A stretch of 64,000 bases of DNA, from contig NZ_LT622360.1 in NCBI RefSeq assembly GCF_900098925.1, forward strand, positions 831,307-895,306, given 5' to 3'. The notes beneath the pieces are model-generated. The model worked only from the letters and a program-made list of their open reading frames with translations. It made no database searches and was not told the origin of the DNA. Shown here one piece after another: positions 8,409 through 17,357 of this stretch (position 1 is the first letter of the stretch; each line of letters starts with the position of its first letter). The DNA comes from Bacillus massiliglaciei (lineage in GTDB: Bacteria; Bacillota; Bacilli; Bacillales; DSM-1321). The position numbers were made by a program, and so were the translations under genes.

Positions 8409-9716
8409 ATGAAGGTTTTTTGGAGTAAGAAAGAACATGAAATTGAGGAAAATGAATATGAAAAATATCTGAAGGAAATAAAAATCAATGTCAAAGGATT
8501 CCCTGAAATTAAGACACAAATGGATATGATTCATTTAACAAAAAAAGATTTGGCCATCATCCGTTCTTTAAAACCTGAAATGGAACAGCGTATCCCCGAA
8601 ATTGTAAAAGCGTTTTATGATAATCTGGAAAAAGAGCAGAGCTTAATCAAAATTATAAAAAACAACAGTACCCTGGACAGACTTAAAAAGACGTTAATCC
8701 ATCATATTACTGAAATGTTTGAGGGAAAAATTGATGAGGATTATATTAAACAGCGCTATACAATTGCCCATGTGCATGTAAGAATTGGCCTTCAGCCTAA
8801 ATGGTATATGAGTGCCTTCCAGGATTTGCTGCAATCCTTTATTCAATCCATCAAGCACAGGATGAGTGGGATTGATCAATATGAGGAAACGATACTTGCC
8901 GTAACAAAAATTATTAATCTGGAGCAGCAGATTGTTCTGGAAGCTTATGAATTGGAAAATGAGCGGATTCAAAAGGCTGCGATAGCAGAAAAGAGGAAGA
9001 TCCTTACGGAAGTAAACCGCAATGCAGAAGAATTATCAGCAGTCAGCCAGGAAACGGCCTCAGCTGCAGAACAGGTTGGGAGAAAAGTGTCAGGTATTCA
9101 AAATGTGACTGACAAAGGAATTCAGTTGGCTGAGAATACGGAAGAAAAATCAATCGAGGGTGCCAAAAGACTGGATCATCTTGAGGGCATTCTGTTAAAG
9201 GTTCAAGATCAGATGGACAAAATCCTGGCAGATATGAATCAGCTGACCGCAACATCTGCAGAGATCGGCAGGGTGGTAACCATTATTACAGGAATTGCTG
9301 ATCAAACGAACCTGCTGGCCCTGAATGCTTCTATCGAAGCGGCAAGAGCAGGGGAAGAAGGCAAAGGGTTTGCAGTTGTCGCAGAAGAAGTAAGAAAGCT
9401 TGCAGAAAACACAAAGAATTCGGTTTCTGAAGTATCCAAATTAATTGATGGAATCGAACAATATACAGAAGTTATGAATGTCTCTGTCGGCATAGCCTCA
9501 GATGAAGTAAAGAAAGGTGCGAATGAAGGAAAAGAAACATCCGTCTTTTTCCAGGAAATTGTTTCGGCAATGAAAGGGATGAAAGAGCATAATATTTTAA
9601 TTTCCGATGATATTAGAGCTTTAAATGAAATTTTTGAGGGGATTAAGGATGCCTTTGAACAAGTTGCTTTTTCTTCAGACGAATTAACCGGAATGACCGG
9701 AGAGTTAGAAAAATAA
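8409..9716 (+). CDS. hemAT: Haem-based aerotactic transducer HemAT
   Basis: Soluble globin-coupled oxygen sensor that signals to CheA for aerotaxis, 435 residues. The N-terminal sensor globin (about 30-190) has the proximal His123 in [10 protein letters not shown] and the distal-pocket Tyr70 and Thr95, at the same numbers as reported for B. subtilis HemAT. The C-terminal half (about 200-435) is a methyl-accepting coiled coil with the hairpin tip [20 protein letters not shown] followed by [21 protein letters not shown]. There are no membrane segments, as in the family. ATG at 8409 follows GAGGAG. Monocistronic, closed by a terminator at 9725. Confidence 0.95.
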   Translation: MKVFWSKKEHEIEENEYEKYLKEIKINVKGFPEIKTQMDMIHLTKKDLAIIRSLKPEMEQRIPEIVKAFYDNLEKEQSLIKIIKNNSTLDRLKKTLIHHITEMFEGKIDEDYIKQRYTIAHVHVRIGLQPKWYMSAFQDLLQSFIQSIKHRMSGIDQYEETILAVTKIINLEQQIVLEAYELENERIQKAAIAEKRKILTEVNRNAEELSAVSQETASAAEQVGRKVSGIQNVTDKGIQLAENTEEKSIEGAKRLDHLEGILLKVQDQMDKILADMNQLTATSAEIGRVVTIITGIADQTNLLALNASIEAARAGEEGKGFAVVAEEVRKLAENTKNSVSEVSKLIDGIEQYTEVMNVSVGIASDEVKKGANEGKETSVFFQEIVSAMKGMKEHNILISDDIRALNEIFEGIKDAFEQVAFSSDELTGMTGELEK

Positions 9717-9724
9717 TGAAAGTC

Positions 9725-9756
9725 AAGAAGCCCGTTCGTTGAATAGGGCTTCTTTT
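9725..9756 (+). terminator. Terminator of hemAT, shared with convergent lysE-type gene
   Basis: AAGAAGCCC / GGGCTTCTT stem at 9725-9733 and 9746-9754 followed by TTATTT. It also faces the convergent gene that ends at 9755, so it probably works in both directions. Confidence 0.75.
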
Positions 9757-10381
9757 ATTTGAACAACATTTGATAAGCTTGATATCCAAAGTAAAGACCG
9801 AATGCAATAAGAGAGAGTCCGGAGATCAAAGAAATGGCTTTTAAAACATGTGAGGTCAGAAGACGGCGAAAACTGCTGGAAACAAGAGCCATTGAAAAAT
9901 CCCAGAAAAAAATACCGACAAAAATAGAACCGCTGTAAAATAATAAATGCTGCAAATCAAAGGTGGCTGCTGCTTTGGCCAGTATGGAGCCATAAATCCC
10001 GAGCCAGAATAAAATAGTCAGCGGATTGGAAATCGACATAATAAATCCTGTCAAAAAAGAAGAAAGCAAACGATCCTGTTTCTTCCGTTCAAATGAGGTT
10101 ACTTTTACAGCACTTAACATACATTCAATGCCAGTATATGTAAGAACGAAAAAACCAAAGAGCCAAAGAAAAGTTTTTATAAACGGCGTTTCTAAAAAAT
10201 GGACGACCCCAAAATAGACAAGCGCCATATATATGGCGTCCGCCAAGGCAGCACCTAACCCTAAAATCCATGCATGCCAAAATCCATTTTTAATTCCCTT
10301 GTCCAGCTGTGCTGCGTTAATAGGTCCAATTGGAGCAGCCAACGAAAGGCCGAGCAGAAAATAACTGAGAAAAGCTCCCAT
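9755..10381 (-). CDS. LysE/RhtB-family exporter
   Basis: Membrane exporter for amino acids or related metabolites, 208 residues with about six hydrophobic segments. The family signature is at the N-terminus (FLLGLSLAAPIGPINAAQL), and the central FIMSISNPLTILFWLGIYG holds the conserved SNP. The ATG at 10381 follows GAGGTGATAAAAG; a longer reading upstream adds a non-family stretch. It ends at the hemAT terminator and stands alone. The substrate cannot be told from sequence. Confidence 0.85.
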   Translation of the reverse strand: MGAFLSYFLLGLSLAAPIGPINAAQLDKGIKNGFWHAWILGLGAALADAIYMALVYFGVVHFLETPFIKTFLWLFGFFVLTYTGIECMLSAVKVTSFERKKQDRLLSSFLTGFIMSISNPLTILFWLGIYGSILAKAAATFDLQHLLFYSGSIFVGIFFWDFSMALVSSSFRRLLTSHVLKAISLISGLSLIAFGLYFGYQAYQMLFK

Positions 10382-10523
10382 TCTTTTATCACCTCGCATT
10401 CTCATAGCTCGTACCATCATATTCAAGAGAAACAGTAAATATCCGCAAAGAATTTTGTATTCCAAGAATAACCTCGTTAGAATATAAAAACCTAAAACAA
10501 AAAGCAGCTAAAGCAAAACAGCA

Positions 10524-10552
10524 TTGCAAAAATAAAGGGAACATGCTATATT
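10524..10552 (+). promoter_or_regulatory. Sigma-A promoter of small-RNA candidate
   Basis: TTGCAA at 10524-10529, a 17-base spacer and TATATT at 10547-10552. Predicted transcription start about 10558. No open reading frame with a ribosome site follows before the terminator. Confidence 0.6.
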
Positions 10553-10557
10553 TACAA

Positions 10558-10676
10558 AGCGATGAGCTAATTTGAGTAAGACGCAGGATATGCTTATGCT
10601 AAACGCCGGGATGTGGCCTGGCGGTCCGCGCCTCAAACGCATCAAAGGCACCCTCTGTAAAGATGGGTGCCTTTTA
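10558..10676 (+). ncRNA. Candidate structured small RNA, about 120 nt
   Basis: Bounded by a near-consensus promoter and an intrinsic terminator (AAAGGCACCC 10644-10653 with GGGTGCCTTTT 10665-10675). Between them a three-way junction can be drawn: GATG/CATC and TTTGAG/CTCAAA form the closing stem, then a short GCA/TGC hairpin around 10590 and a strong CGCCGGG/CCTGGCG hairpin near 10605-10625. The terminator also serves tatA from the other side. I do not recognise a known riboswitch or RNA class. Confidence 0.45.
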
Positions 10677-10677
10677 C

Positions 10678-10881
10678 TTACTTTGAATCTTTTTTTGCCA
10701 GTTTCATTTTATTTTGGATTTCTTCTTTTATTTCAGCAGAGACTCCTTTTGCAGCATTTTTAAATTCACGAAGAGAGGTGCCGACAGCTTTGCCTATTAT
10801 CGGCGGCTTACTAGGGCCAAAAAATATTAAAGCCAGAAGAATAATAATAATTAGTCCTGGAATCCAAACATTAGAAAACAT
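10678..10881 (-). CDS. tatA: Twin-arginine translocase subunit TatA
   Basis: Pore-forming subunit of the Tat system for export of folded proteins; 67 residues from the ATG at 10881. Seen: one N-terminal membrane segment (IPGLIIIILLALIFFGPSK) ending in the conserved FGP hinge, an amphipathic helix (GKAVGTSLREFKNAAKG) and a charged tail. No tatC or Tat substrate lies next to it, so it is a stand-alone copy, as some Bacilli carry. Longer upstream starts would put a second hydrophobic segment before the TatA domain and are rejected. Confidence 0.88.
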   Translation of the reverse strand: MFSNVWIPGLIIIILLALIFFGPSKPPIIGKAVGTSLREFKNAAKGVSAEIKEEIQNKMKLAKKDSK

Positions 10882-10986
10882 TGTACACAACACCTTAATT
10901 GCAGCATGGTTCTTATTATATACATAGTGTAGAAAAGAAAAGTTAATAATCCACAATAGGGTCCAACTGATCAAGTAACAAAACGC

Positions 10987-11015
10987 TTGCTAAAACGAAG
11001 GAAATTATGTATGAT
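10987..11015 (+). promoter_or_regulatory. Sigma-A promoter of 6S-like RNA candidate
   Basis: TTGCTA at 10987-10992, 17-base spacer, TATGAT at 11010-11015. Predicted start about 11021. The transcript would reach the terminator at 11218-11246 without a plausible gene. Confidence 0.55.
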
Positions 11016-11020
11016 AAGTA

Positions 11021-11246
11021 CATAGCTGCTTTGTACGTAATGATAATTAAGTTTTAACCTTTAAGCTGTAATAGGGAGTTTTATATCAAAACAGGAATGT
11101 TATGCCTCGTCATTGACTTGGACAACAGGATTGTTTTTGCAAACACCCACTTTGAGGAGTGGTGGTTTAAAACTTTCTTACTTGAATACGGCATAGCGGC
11201 TTCTCACTTTAGACTTCAAACCAATCCGCAGGGATTGGTTTTTTTG
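11021..11246 (+). ncRNA. Candidate small RNA with 6S-like extended hairpin
   Basis: From a good promoter to an intrinsic terminator (AAACCAATCC / GGATTGGTTT, then a T run) there is no ORF. The RNA folds on itself: GTTATGCC near 11100 pairs with GGCATAGC near 11190, enclosing an unpaired bubble, then GTTTT/AAAAC and a tight apical stem AAACACCCACT / AGTGGTGGTTT (about 11140-11170). A long rod with a central bubble is the shape of 6S RNA, the regulator of RNA polymerase. The identification rests on shape only. Confidence 0.4.
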
Positions 11247-11406
11247 TTTTTGAATTTGAGTATTTATTGTTAGTCATTTGACATAATTTATACATATTTT
11301 CGAGAAAAGAAGCATTTGTGAGTGAACAGCAAAAGAAATTCCTAAACAATTAGTGGTATAATGTAGGCAAATGCTGATCACATCTTATGAGGGGAGGCAT
11401 CTCACT

Positions 11407-11601
11407 TTGAAAAAGATCTTAAAACATCTTATTTTTTGGTTTAGTATGCTTGGAACAGCCGCTGCTGTCCTTTATTTTTTTATAGCGGATATTCCTTTAT
11501 ATATTAAAATCATTTGCGGAGCATTGCTGCTTTTTATGATTTATGAAGTAATTTCTGACCGAAAACGTGAAAAGAAAGAAGAAATGGAGTCACACTCATA
11601 A
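11407..11601 (+). CDS. Small two-pass membrane protein, unknown
   Basis: Sixty-four residues from a TTG at 11407 that follows GGGGAGG by nine bases. Two hydrophobic stretches (LIFWFSMLGTAAAVLYFFIA and IKIICGALLLFMIYEVI) make a short hairpin in the membrane, with a highly charged tail (DRKREKKEEMESHS) probably in the cytoplasm. It follows the 6S-like RNA and stands alone. I do not recognise the family. Confidence 0.65.
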   Translation: MKKILKHLIFWFSMLGTAAAVLYFFIADIPLYIKIICGALLLFMIYEVISDRKREKKEEMESHS

Positions 11602-11760
11602 TAAGAACACTTTTCCGTATTCCTCCTTATCATATATTGGGGGAATTTTTTTATGATGATATTTATTGGGGAATGTTTATTCTCTGAAATTAAGATTGCT
11701 GGTTTTATGATTACACTATAATAATTATTGAAAAACTGGGATAGAATAACAAATTTACTC

Positions 11761-11789
11761 TTGAAAATGTAAGCGTTTTCAAATATAAT
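11761..11789 (+). promoter_or_regulatory. Strong sigma-A promoter with cre box in the spacer
   Basis: TTGAAA (11761-11766), exactly 17 bases, TATAAT (11784-11789). The spacer contains TGTAAGCGTTTTCA at 11768-11781, a full match to the CcpA consensus TGWAARCGYTWNCW. Binding there would block polymerase, so carbon-catabolite repression is expected. The downstream leader (about 150 bases) contains GATAGC/GCTATC and GAGGC/GCCTC stems. Confidence 0.75.
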
Positions 11790-11947
11790 GTAAATAGGTT
11801 GGATAGCAAATGTGGCTATCATGGTATGAGGCGCAGGCGGAGCCTCTGCCGATTCTTCTGTACAGCAATCATTGAAAGATATATGGATAGAATGAAAGGT
11901 TTATAGATAAATTATTTCGGTTAAATAATAAGAAAGGAGGGATTCAC

Positions 11948-12073
11948 ATGAAAAAGGAAAATAAAGTATCATTAAAGGACTTCATAAAGGAAGATAAGTT
12001 TGAACTAAATTCTTATCTTACATATTTAATGAGCCAAGTCCGTTATCTCCCGTATCAAGTAAGTAAAAGGTGA
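11948..12073 (+). CDS. 41-residue ORF under cre-controlled promoter
   Basis: ATG at 11948 preceded by AAAGGAGGG. The product is small and highly charged at the N-terminus (MKKENKVSLKDFIKEDKFEL) with an amphipathic C-terminal half rich in Tyr/Leu and a basic end. It lacks a signal peptide and a clear membrane segment. The strong ribosome site and promoter argue that it is expressed, but it could also be the front end of a truncated gene. Family not recognised. Confidence 0.5.
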   Translation: MKKENKVSLKDFIKEDKFELNSYLTYLMSQVRYLPYQVSKR

Positions 12074-12116
12074 TATAGTCAGAAGGGAAAGTTAAAAAAT
12101 GAATAAACAAAATATA

Positions 12117-12157
12117 TAGGCAATCCGTTTATCATGAAACTGTAAATGGATTGCCTA
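12117..12157. terminator. 15-bp stem-loop after the small ORF
   Basis: TAGGCAATCCGTTTA (12117-12131) pairs with TAAATGGATTGCCTA (12143-12157), one G-U pair, 11-base loop. No T tract follows on the + strand; on the - strand TATATATTTTG follows. Likely an end-of-transcript structure. Confidence 0.45.
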
Positions 12158-12511
12158 TACTATGCCTGTAAAACCTCAATCTTCTAATAATGGCTCCGCA
12201 TCTCTAACATTCTTCTCTGCTACTATAATCTATTCATGTTCCTTTTTATAAAAAGGGATCTTCACATTTTTCAAACATTTTTCCACTGCAAAAGTCTGAA
12301 TTTAGCCTTTTAATACGATACATCTCACGGTATGATTGAATTGGATAACTTTGTAAGCCAAATCTCTTGTTGCGTAAAAATGTGAAAGACTGCACGTATT
12401 TGAAATGAAACGAGGTGTTAGAACCAATTCCAAAGACTTATTTCATAAAAGACGTGAAATTTAAGGCCTGAAACAATACCTGAAAATATATAAATAAAGG
12501 GGGGGGCTTGA
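12158..12511. other. Intergenic region, no feature recognised
   Basis: About 350 bases of AT-rich sequence between the stem-loop and the next small gene. No open frame with a ribosome site and no convincing promoter. A purine-rich run (AAAGGGGGGGG) at its end is the ribosome site of the next gene. Confidence 0.5.
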
Positions 12512-12679
12512 ATGAAAGTAATCATAGGGTCTGTTTTAGTCATTTTGTTAATTTGTATCGGGATTTGGCTGATTTTATCTCCTTCCTTTAAAAAAGTGGG
12601 AGAAAAAGCATTTGAGTTAAAACAGAAATTTGAGGAGGAAACAGATGAAGAAGGAAAAAACAGCAAGCAGCAGAAGTAA
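12512..12679 (+). CDS. Small single-pass membrane protein upstream of SPFH gene
   Basis: Fifty-five residues: one N-terminal membrane helix (VIIGSVLVILLICIGIWLIL) then a charged, helix-forming tail rich in Lys/Glu. ATG at 12512 follows AAAGGGGGGGG. Its last 35 bases overlap the start of the SPFH gene in another frame, which implies translational coupling and a shared function, perhaps as a membrane partner of the SPFH scaffold. Family not recognised. Confidence 0.6.
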   Translation: MKVIIGSVLVILLICIGIWLILSPSFKKVGEKAFELKQKFEEETDEEGKNSKQQK

Positions 12680-13490
12680 AAAGGTACTTGGAGGATTTAT
12701 AATCGGTCTTGCTTTGCTGCTTGGTATAGGGATATTAGCCCTTTTTATTGAGAAAATCCCTAATGGCTATGTGGGAGTTGTTTACAGTCCAAATGGCGGC
12801 GTTCAGAGTGAAACACTTCCGCAAGGATGGCATCTTGTCGGCATTTTCGATAAAGTAACTGAATATCCGGTTAGGATGCAGACGGTTAATTACAGTGATA
12901 TTCAGGTAGCAACTTCTGATGGGAAAAATATAACGATTGATTTTGCTTACAATTACAGTATTCAGCCTGATAAAGTTGTGGATGTCTTTAATAAATTTGG
13001 TCCAGTCGAAGTCAAACAAATAGAGGAAACCTATTTACGGACCAGGCTGTGGGATGCTGGACGGAAAGCCATTGCAAAGTATTCAGTTATTGATACATAC
13101 GGGGAAAAATCATCTGATGCAGCTGTAAATGTACAGAAAATATTCTCTGATGATATTGCAGACCTAGGCTTTACGGTTGACAATCTGACCCTTGGTGTGC
13201 CAAAACCGGATAAATCGACCCAGGCCGCCATTGATAAAAGGGTTGAAGCCGCTCAAGAATTGGAAAGAACACAAATTGAATTGAAAATCGCGGAAGCAGA
13301 AGCAAAAAAGAAGAAAATTGAAGCAGAAGCGATCGCTGATTATAACGACATTATCAAGAAATCCATTTCAAAAGAAGTCATACAGAACAAATGGATTGAA
13401 AAATGGGATGGTAAGACGCCTAAAGCTACCGGATCCAATCAAATGATTCAGATTCCTCTTGAAGATGAACAAGATACGGAAAATAATTAA
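12645..13490 (+). CDS. SPFH/prohibitin-like membrane scaffold protein
   Basis: Band-7 protein, 281 residues. An N-terminal membrane anchor (about 16-37) precedes the SPFH domain (PNGYVGVVYSPNGGVQSETL to about 200), then a long coiled coil rich in Ala/Glu/Lys (AEAEAKKKKIEAEAIADYN) as in flotillins and prohibitins. Such proteins form membrane-bound oligomers that organise microdomains. ATG at 12645 follows GAGGAGGAAAC; an upstream start at 12630 lacks a site. It overlaps the preceding small membrane gene and ends at a terminator. Confidence 0.85.
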   Translation: MKKEKTASSRSKKVLGGFIIGLALLLGIGILALFIEKIPNGYVGVVYSPNGGVQSETLPQGWHLVGIFDKVTEYPVRMQTVNYSDIQVATSDGKNITIDFAYNYSIQPDKVVDVFNKFGPVEVKQIEETYLRTRLWDAGRKAIAKYSVIDTYGEKSSDAAVNVQKIFSDDIADLGFTVDNLTLGVPKPDKSTQAAIDKRVEAAQELERTQIELKIAEAEAKKKKIEAEAIADYNDIIKKSISKEVIQNKWIEKWDGKTPKATGSNQMIQIPLEDEQDTENN

Positions 13491-13496
13491 ACTGCC

Positions 13497-13530
13497 AAAC
13501 TGCCTGTTTACTAAAAATAGGCAGTTTTCT
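13497..13530 (+). terminator. Terminator of SPFH gene
   Basis: AAACTGCCT (13497-13505) / AGGCAGTTT (13519-13527) followed by TCTTA. Confidence 0.75.
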
Positions 13531-13647
13531 TATGCTAAAATGTGTTTAAAAGATTTAATTTATTTTTTCGCAAGGTTTAAAATTTTTATCACACCTATTA
13601 ATTTGCTTTAAGGTACGGAATAATTGAAGCTTGAAAGGGAGAGTTTA

Positions 13648-16482
13648 TTGAATTATAAGATACCGGTCATAATGTTAACAGTTATAGGATTAGCGACTCA
13701 TTTTTATTTTATAGGCAGGTATCTTTTGCTATCTGTAGCCGGGACAGAGAAAATTTGTGTTGTTGGGTCTTATGTTTTGATTATAGGGCCGGCGTTTATT
13801 TTATTTTACAAAACGCTTATGACAAAAGGAAAAAATGACAAGAAGTTTGAAACAAGATTTTTTTCGCTTTTTCAAAATAGTCATTCTTTAATATTTGTTT
13901 TGAATGAAGAGGGACTGATCAAGCAAGTGAATCCTAAAGTTTCCTCAGATTTAAATTATACAGAACAAGATTTAATGGGTATTCCTTTTTATTCATTATT
14001 TTTTGATAAGGACGAGCAGTATGGAATTCAAGATCTCTTAGATCTGGCAAATGACGGCATTGTCAGAACGTCCTCAGGAAAAGTTACAAACAAAGAGGGA
14101 AATGAGTATCAATTAAAGTTTACATTAGTGCCTAACTTGGAAAGGAATATGAAAATATCGAGTTATCTAGTGCTTGCAAAAGATATTAATGAATTAATCG
14201 AATACAAAGGAAGAATTGTAAAAACCCAAATTGAATTAAAAGAAACAGTCCATAGGCATCAAGGTTTGATTTTTAAATTTATTAAAGTCGGCGATTCCTA
14301 TATTCATACTTTAGCTGATGGACAGCTTATGGAAAAAATGAATTTAAAGAAAAAGCAGATTATTGGAAAGAAATTCAGTTTTGAAACTGAAAATAATGTC
14401 ATTCAATTCATACTTCCGCACTATGATGCAGCCTGGAAAGGAGATTTTATGACATTTGAAGGAGAAGCGAGAGGAATACATTTCCTTTGCTCGCTTTCCC
14501 CAATCATTAAGAATGGAATGATTACAGAGGTAATTGGTTCTGCGGTAGATATTACAGACCGAAAGACAGTCGAGGTAAAATTAAAGGAAAAGGAAAATCT
14601 ATATCGGACGGTTCTCAGTACGATGTTTGAAGGGATTTCTATTGTCCATCCTTCCGGGTGCTTAACAAACCTAAATGAGAATGTGGAGAAGCTGCTTGGC
14701 TTACCATCAGGTTTTTTTAATGAAGAAGAATTGGCAAATCGGGGAATAGAATTTGTTGATGAAGATTTAGCAGTGGTTACGTATGATGAATTGCCAGGTA
14801 TACAGACAATTAATAAAGGAATAGCTGTAAATAATGCTATTCTGGGAGTGAAAACTCATGGACTCTTGAAGAGATGGATTAAAATTAATTCCATGCCGCT
14901 TTTCCTATCAAATGAGCAGGCTGCATTGGTCTCCTTTTCTGATATATCAGAACAGAAAGAACAGGAAAGCATGGCGGAGGAAGCCTATACTTTAAATCAG
15001 GAGTTAATCGACAACTTGGAAACAGGCATTGCTGTCACCGACAATGACGGAAGAACACTGTTAACAAATGCATCTTTGAAACGAATGTTAAAGATTAATC
15101 CGCTAGAAAATTTTATTGGGAAAAAGGCCTCAGAATTTAAACATGGATTTTCTAAAAATGCTGAATTAAGCAGTGAATTGATTGAAATTAGAAAGGCAGG
15201 CAGAACAAGAACAGAACTAGTCAGCTCAGATGAGGGGCGTACATTTAGGATGCACTATACCATGCTGGCTATACCTAAGAAAGACAATGTGCATTTATGG
15301 ACATTTGAAGATTTGACAGAATTAATCAATCTTCAATTATCCTCACAAATGGCAAAAGAAGAAGCAGAGAAAGCGAATATGGCAAAATCAGAGTTTCTGT
15401 CAAAAATGAGTCATGAACTGAGGACTCCCTTAAACGGGATACTGGGCTTTGCACAGCTCTTGGAACTGGATCATACGTTAGATATCCGTCAGCAGAAATT
15501 CGTGACAGAAATTCGCAAAAGCGGAGGTCATTTATTAAGTCTGATCAATGAAGTACTAGATCTGTCCAGAATTGAAACCGGTCGTCTGAAAATTGCATTT
15601 GAAAACATAGATATTGTAAAAATAATCACTGAATGTGTTGCCATGGTTTTGCCATTGGCAAATAACCATAAACTTAGGATAGTCAATCAAGCAGCAGGGA
15701 AAGACAGTGTATATATAAAAGCTGACCCAACCCGTATAAAGCAGGTGATTTTAAACTTATTGGATAATGCTATTAAATATAATGTGAAAGAAGGGAGAAT
15801 AGAAATTTCATATAAAGAAACAGATAAAGGTATTAAAATTTTCATCAAGGATAGTGGGATCGGTGTACATCCAGACGAGATAGAGGCAATCTTTGAACCT
15901 TTTTACCGGATTAAAGGAACCAATGTTGAAGGAACCGGCATCGGTCTTTCATTAACAAAACAGTTAATCCAAATGATGGGCGGAACAATTGAGGTAAAAA
16001 GTACAAAAGGGAAAGGGAGCATTTTTCAAATCAGCCTTCTGTCTAATACAGATTCCGAAACTCATAAAAGAATGGAGAACAGATCAACAGTTTTATTAGA
16101 AACAAAAGAAGAGAACTCTGCACATCTATTATATATTGAAGACAATCAATCAAATATTGAATTAATAAATGAAATCATAAACACATGGACTGACCATCGA
16201 TTGCTATGGGCAAAAACAGGAAAGAACGGAATAGATAAAGCGTTAAATGAGAAAATCAGTTTAATTTTACTTGATCTCAGCCTGCCAGACATGAATGGCT
16301 ATCAAGTATTTGATGAATTGCAAAAGTATAGTCATACCAAGCATATTCCAATCATTGCTGTCAGTGCCAATGCAATGAAGAGAGACATTGAAATGACTTT
16401 GAAAAAAGGATTTCGGGATTTTGTGACAAAACCAGTAAATATAGAAGAATTATTGACGAAAATAAATAAATACCTTACGTAA
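13648..16482 (+). CDS. Hybrid sensor histidine kinase with PAS domains
   Basis: Membrane-anchored hybrid kinase, about 944 residues. Order: two membrane segments near the N-terminus, four PAS-type regions, a HisKA domain with the phospho-acceptor His in [12 protein letters not shown] (codon at 15412), HATPase_c with N box [15 protein letters not shown] and [12 protein letters not shown], and a C-terminal receiver with phospho-acceptor Asp in [11 protein letters not shown] (codon at 16273). TTG at 13648 is chosen because GAAAGGGAGAG precedes it; an upstream TTG at 13624 lacks one. No output domain is present, so phosphate must pass on, and the LytTR regulator 0.9 kb downstream is a candidate acceptor. 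A terminator follows. Confidence 0.92.
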   Translation: MNYKIPVIMLTVIGLATHFYFIGRYLLLSVAGTEKICVVGSYVLIIGPAFILFYKTLMTKGKNDKKFETRFFSLFQNSHSLIFVLNEEGLIKQVNPKVSSDLNYTEQDLMGIPFYSLFFDKDEQYGIQDLLDLANDGIVRTSSGKVTNKEGNEYQLKFTLVPNLERNMKISSYLVLAKDINELIEYKGRIVKTQIELKETVHRHQGLIFKFIKVGDSYIHTLADGQLMEKMNLKKKQIIGKKFSFETENNVIQFILPHYDAAWKGDFMTFEGEARGIHFLCSLSPIIKNGMITEVIGSAVDITDRKTVEVKLKEKENLYRTVLSTMFEGISIVHPSGCLTNLNENVEKLLGLPSGFFNEEELANRGIEFVDEDLAVVTYDELPGIQTINKGIAVNNAILGVKTHGLLKRWIKINSMPLFLSNEQAALVSFSDISEQKEQESMAEEAYTLNQELIDNLETGIAVTDNDGRTLLTNASLKRMLKINPLENFIGKKASEFKHGFSKNAELSSELIEIRKAGRTRTELVSSDEGRTFRMHYTMLAIPKKDNVHLWTFEDLTELINLQLSSQMAKEEAEKANMAKSEFLSKMSHELRTPLNGILGFAQLLELDHTLDIRQQKFVTEIRKSGGHLLSLINEVLDLSRIETGRLKIAFENIDIVKIITECVAMVLPLANNHKLRIVNQAAGKDSVYIKADPTRIKQVILNLLDNAIKYNVKEGRIEISYKETDKGIKIFIKDSGIGVHPDEIEAIFEPFYRIKGTNVEGTGIGLSLTKQLIQMMGGTIEVKSTKGKGSIFQISLLSNTDSETHKRMENRSTVLLETKEENSAHLLYIEDNQSNIELINEIINTWTDHRLLWAKTGKNGIDKALNEKISLILLDLSLPDMNGYQVFDELQKYSHTKHIPIIAVSANAMKRDIEMTLKKGFRDFVTKPVNIEELLTKINKYLT

Positions 16483-16487
16483 GTATG

Positions 16488-16515
16488 GCGGCCTTGGTAA
16501 CCGGGGCCGCTTCTT
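16488..16515 (+). terminator. Terminator of hybrid kinase
   Basis: GCGGCC (16488-16493) / GGCCGC (16505-16510) with inner TTGG/CCGG pairing, then TTCTTTATTT. Confidence 0.75.
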
Positions 16516-16517
16516 TA

Positions 16518-16942
16518 TTTAATCAATCGGGTCTTTTGTTGTATTGAGATGTCCTATTTTAGCTGCAAAAGAAGGGTAATCTTGTTTGAAAAACTACAAA
16601 ATCTGTCTTGCATGCTTCAAATTAGTTGGACAATTACCGATTCATGAGAATATATTCTATTTAGAAAGTAAAGTTTGTGAGATTCATGTAAGCAACCGCC
16701 GTCACTAATATGAGTGCAGCTTGAGGAAGAGCTTCAACTTAAACCTGCACAGCAGCGTTCGATTGTAAAATGTTTTCTATTTTAGAAGTTGAAGAAATGA
16801 GATGTTTCGGTATAAGGACCTATTCCTGTGATTTTTTTCTTTAATACACTATAAAAATGTTTAATCTGTTACATAAGAACTATATAAATGTGTTGTGAAG
16901 TAGTATAATAACCAAGTTATTATTTATATAAAGGAGAATGCC
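16518..16942 (+). other. Intergenic region with a faint coding trace
   Basis: About 425 bases before the STAS gene. One frame around 16690-16775 reads KQPPSLI, stop, VQLEEELQLKPAQQRSIVK, which looks like a worn coding fragment. Closer to the gene, TATAAT at about 16905-16910 could be a -10 box, but no good -35 is at the right distance. Confidence 0.3.
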
Positions 16943-17278
16943 ATGTTTACTTTTGAAATCCAGCCATCTCATGAAGATGGAGCCGTCATAGTCCAGCTTT
17001 ACGGTGATCTGGACATTGATGCAACAGAAATCATGTATGACAGTATTTTGCCTAGCTTAGACCGATTTCAAAAGATTACTATAGTAATGGCTAATGTTCC
17101 GTTCGTTGACTCAACAGGTATCGGATTGCTGATTAGTTTAATTGATTCAATGAAAACGAAGGAACCCCCTGCCGATATTTCAATCTCATGTGTGGATCAG
17201 CAGGTTAAACAAATTTTTGAAATAATGCAGTTTTCTGAAATAGTGGGAGAAGATATTTTTAAAAATTCCATAAAGTGA
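16943..17278 (+). CDS. STAS-domain anti-sigma-factor antagonist-like protein (A)
   Basis: Partner-switch protein of the SpoIIAA/RsbV class, 111 residues, a single STAS domain. The phosphorylatable serine is Ser57 in PFVDSTGIGLL. In this family the dephosphorylated form binds a GHKL kinase/anti-factor and releases its target. ATG at 16943 follows AAAGGAG. It resembles the STAS gene at 29310 more than the one at 26107: GDLDIDATE against GDLDIEATE, and FVDSTGIGLLISL against FVDSSGIGLLITL. The LytTR gene follows 80 bases on, after a hairpin. Confidence 0.9.
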   Translation: MFTFEIQPSHEDGAVIVQLYGDLDIDATEIMYDSILPSLDRFQKITIVMANVPFVDSTGIGLLISLIDSMKTKEPPADISISCVDQQVKQIFEIMQFSEIVGEDIFKNSIK

Positions 17279-17302
17279 TCTGTTTTTTCTAAAGTCACTG
17301 AT

Positions 17303-17340
17303 AAAAAATTCCGATATGTATATATATAGGGAATTTTTTT
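17303..17340 (+). terminator. Hairpin with T run between STAS and LytTR genes
   Basis: AAAAAATTCC (17303-17312) pairs with GGAATTTTTTT (17329-17340). It ends a few bases before the ribosome site of the response regulator, so it could be a partial terminator setting the ratio of the two products. Confidence 0.6.
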
Positions 17341-17357
17341 AGAATAGAGGGAGCCTA

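Noticed and set aside
10600-10625. Similarity of GCCGGGATGT to the end of SRP 4.5S RNA
   Set aside because: The match is about ten bases; the conserved SRP loop is absent, so it is chance.
16690-16800. Possible gene upstream of the STAS gene
   Set aside because: Only about 30 codons look coding, with stops on both sides and no start.
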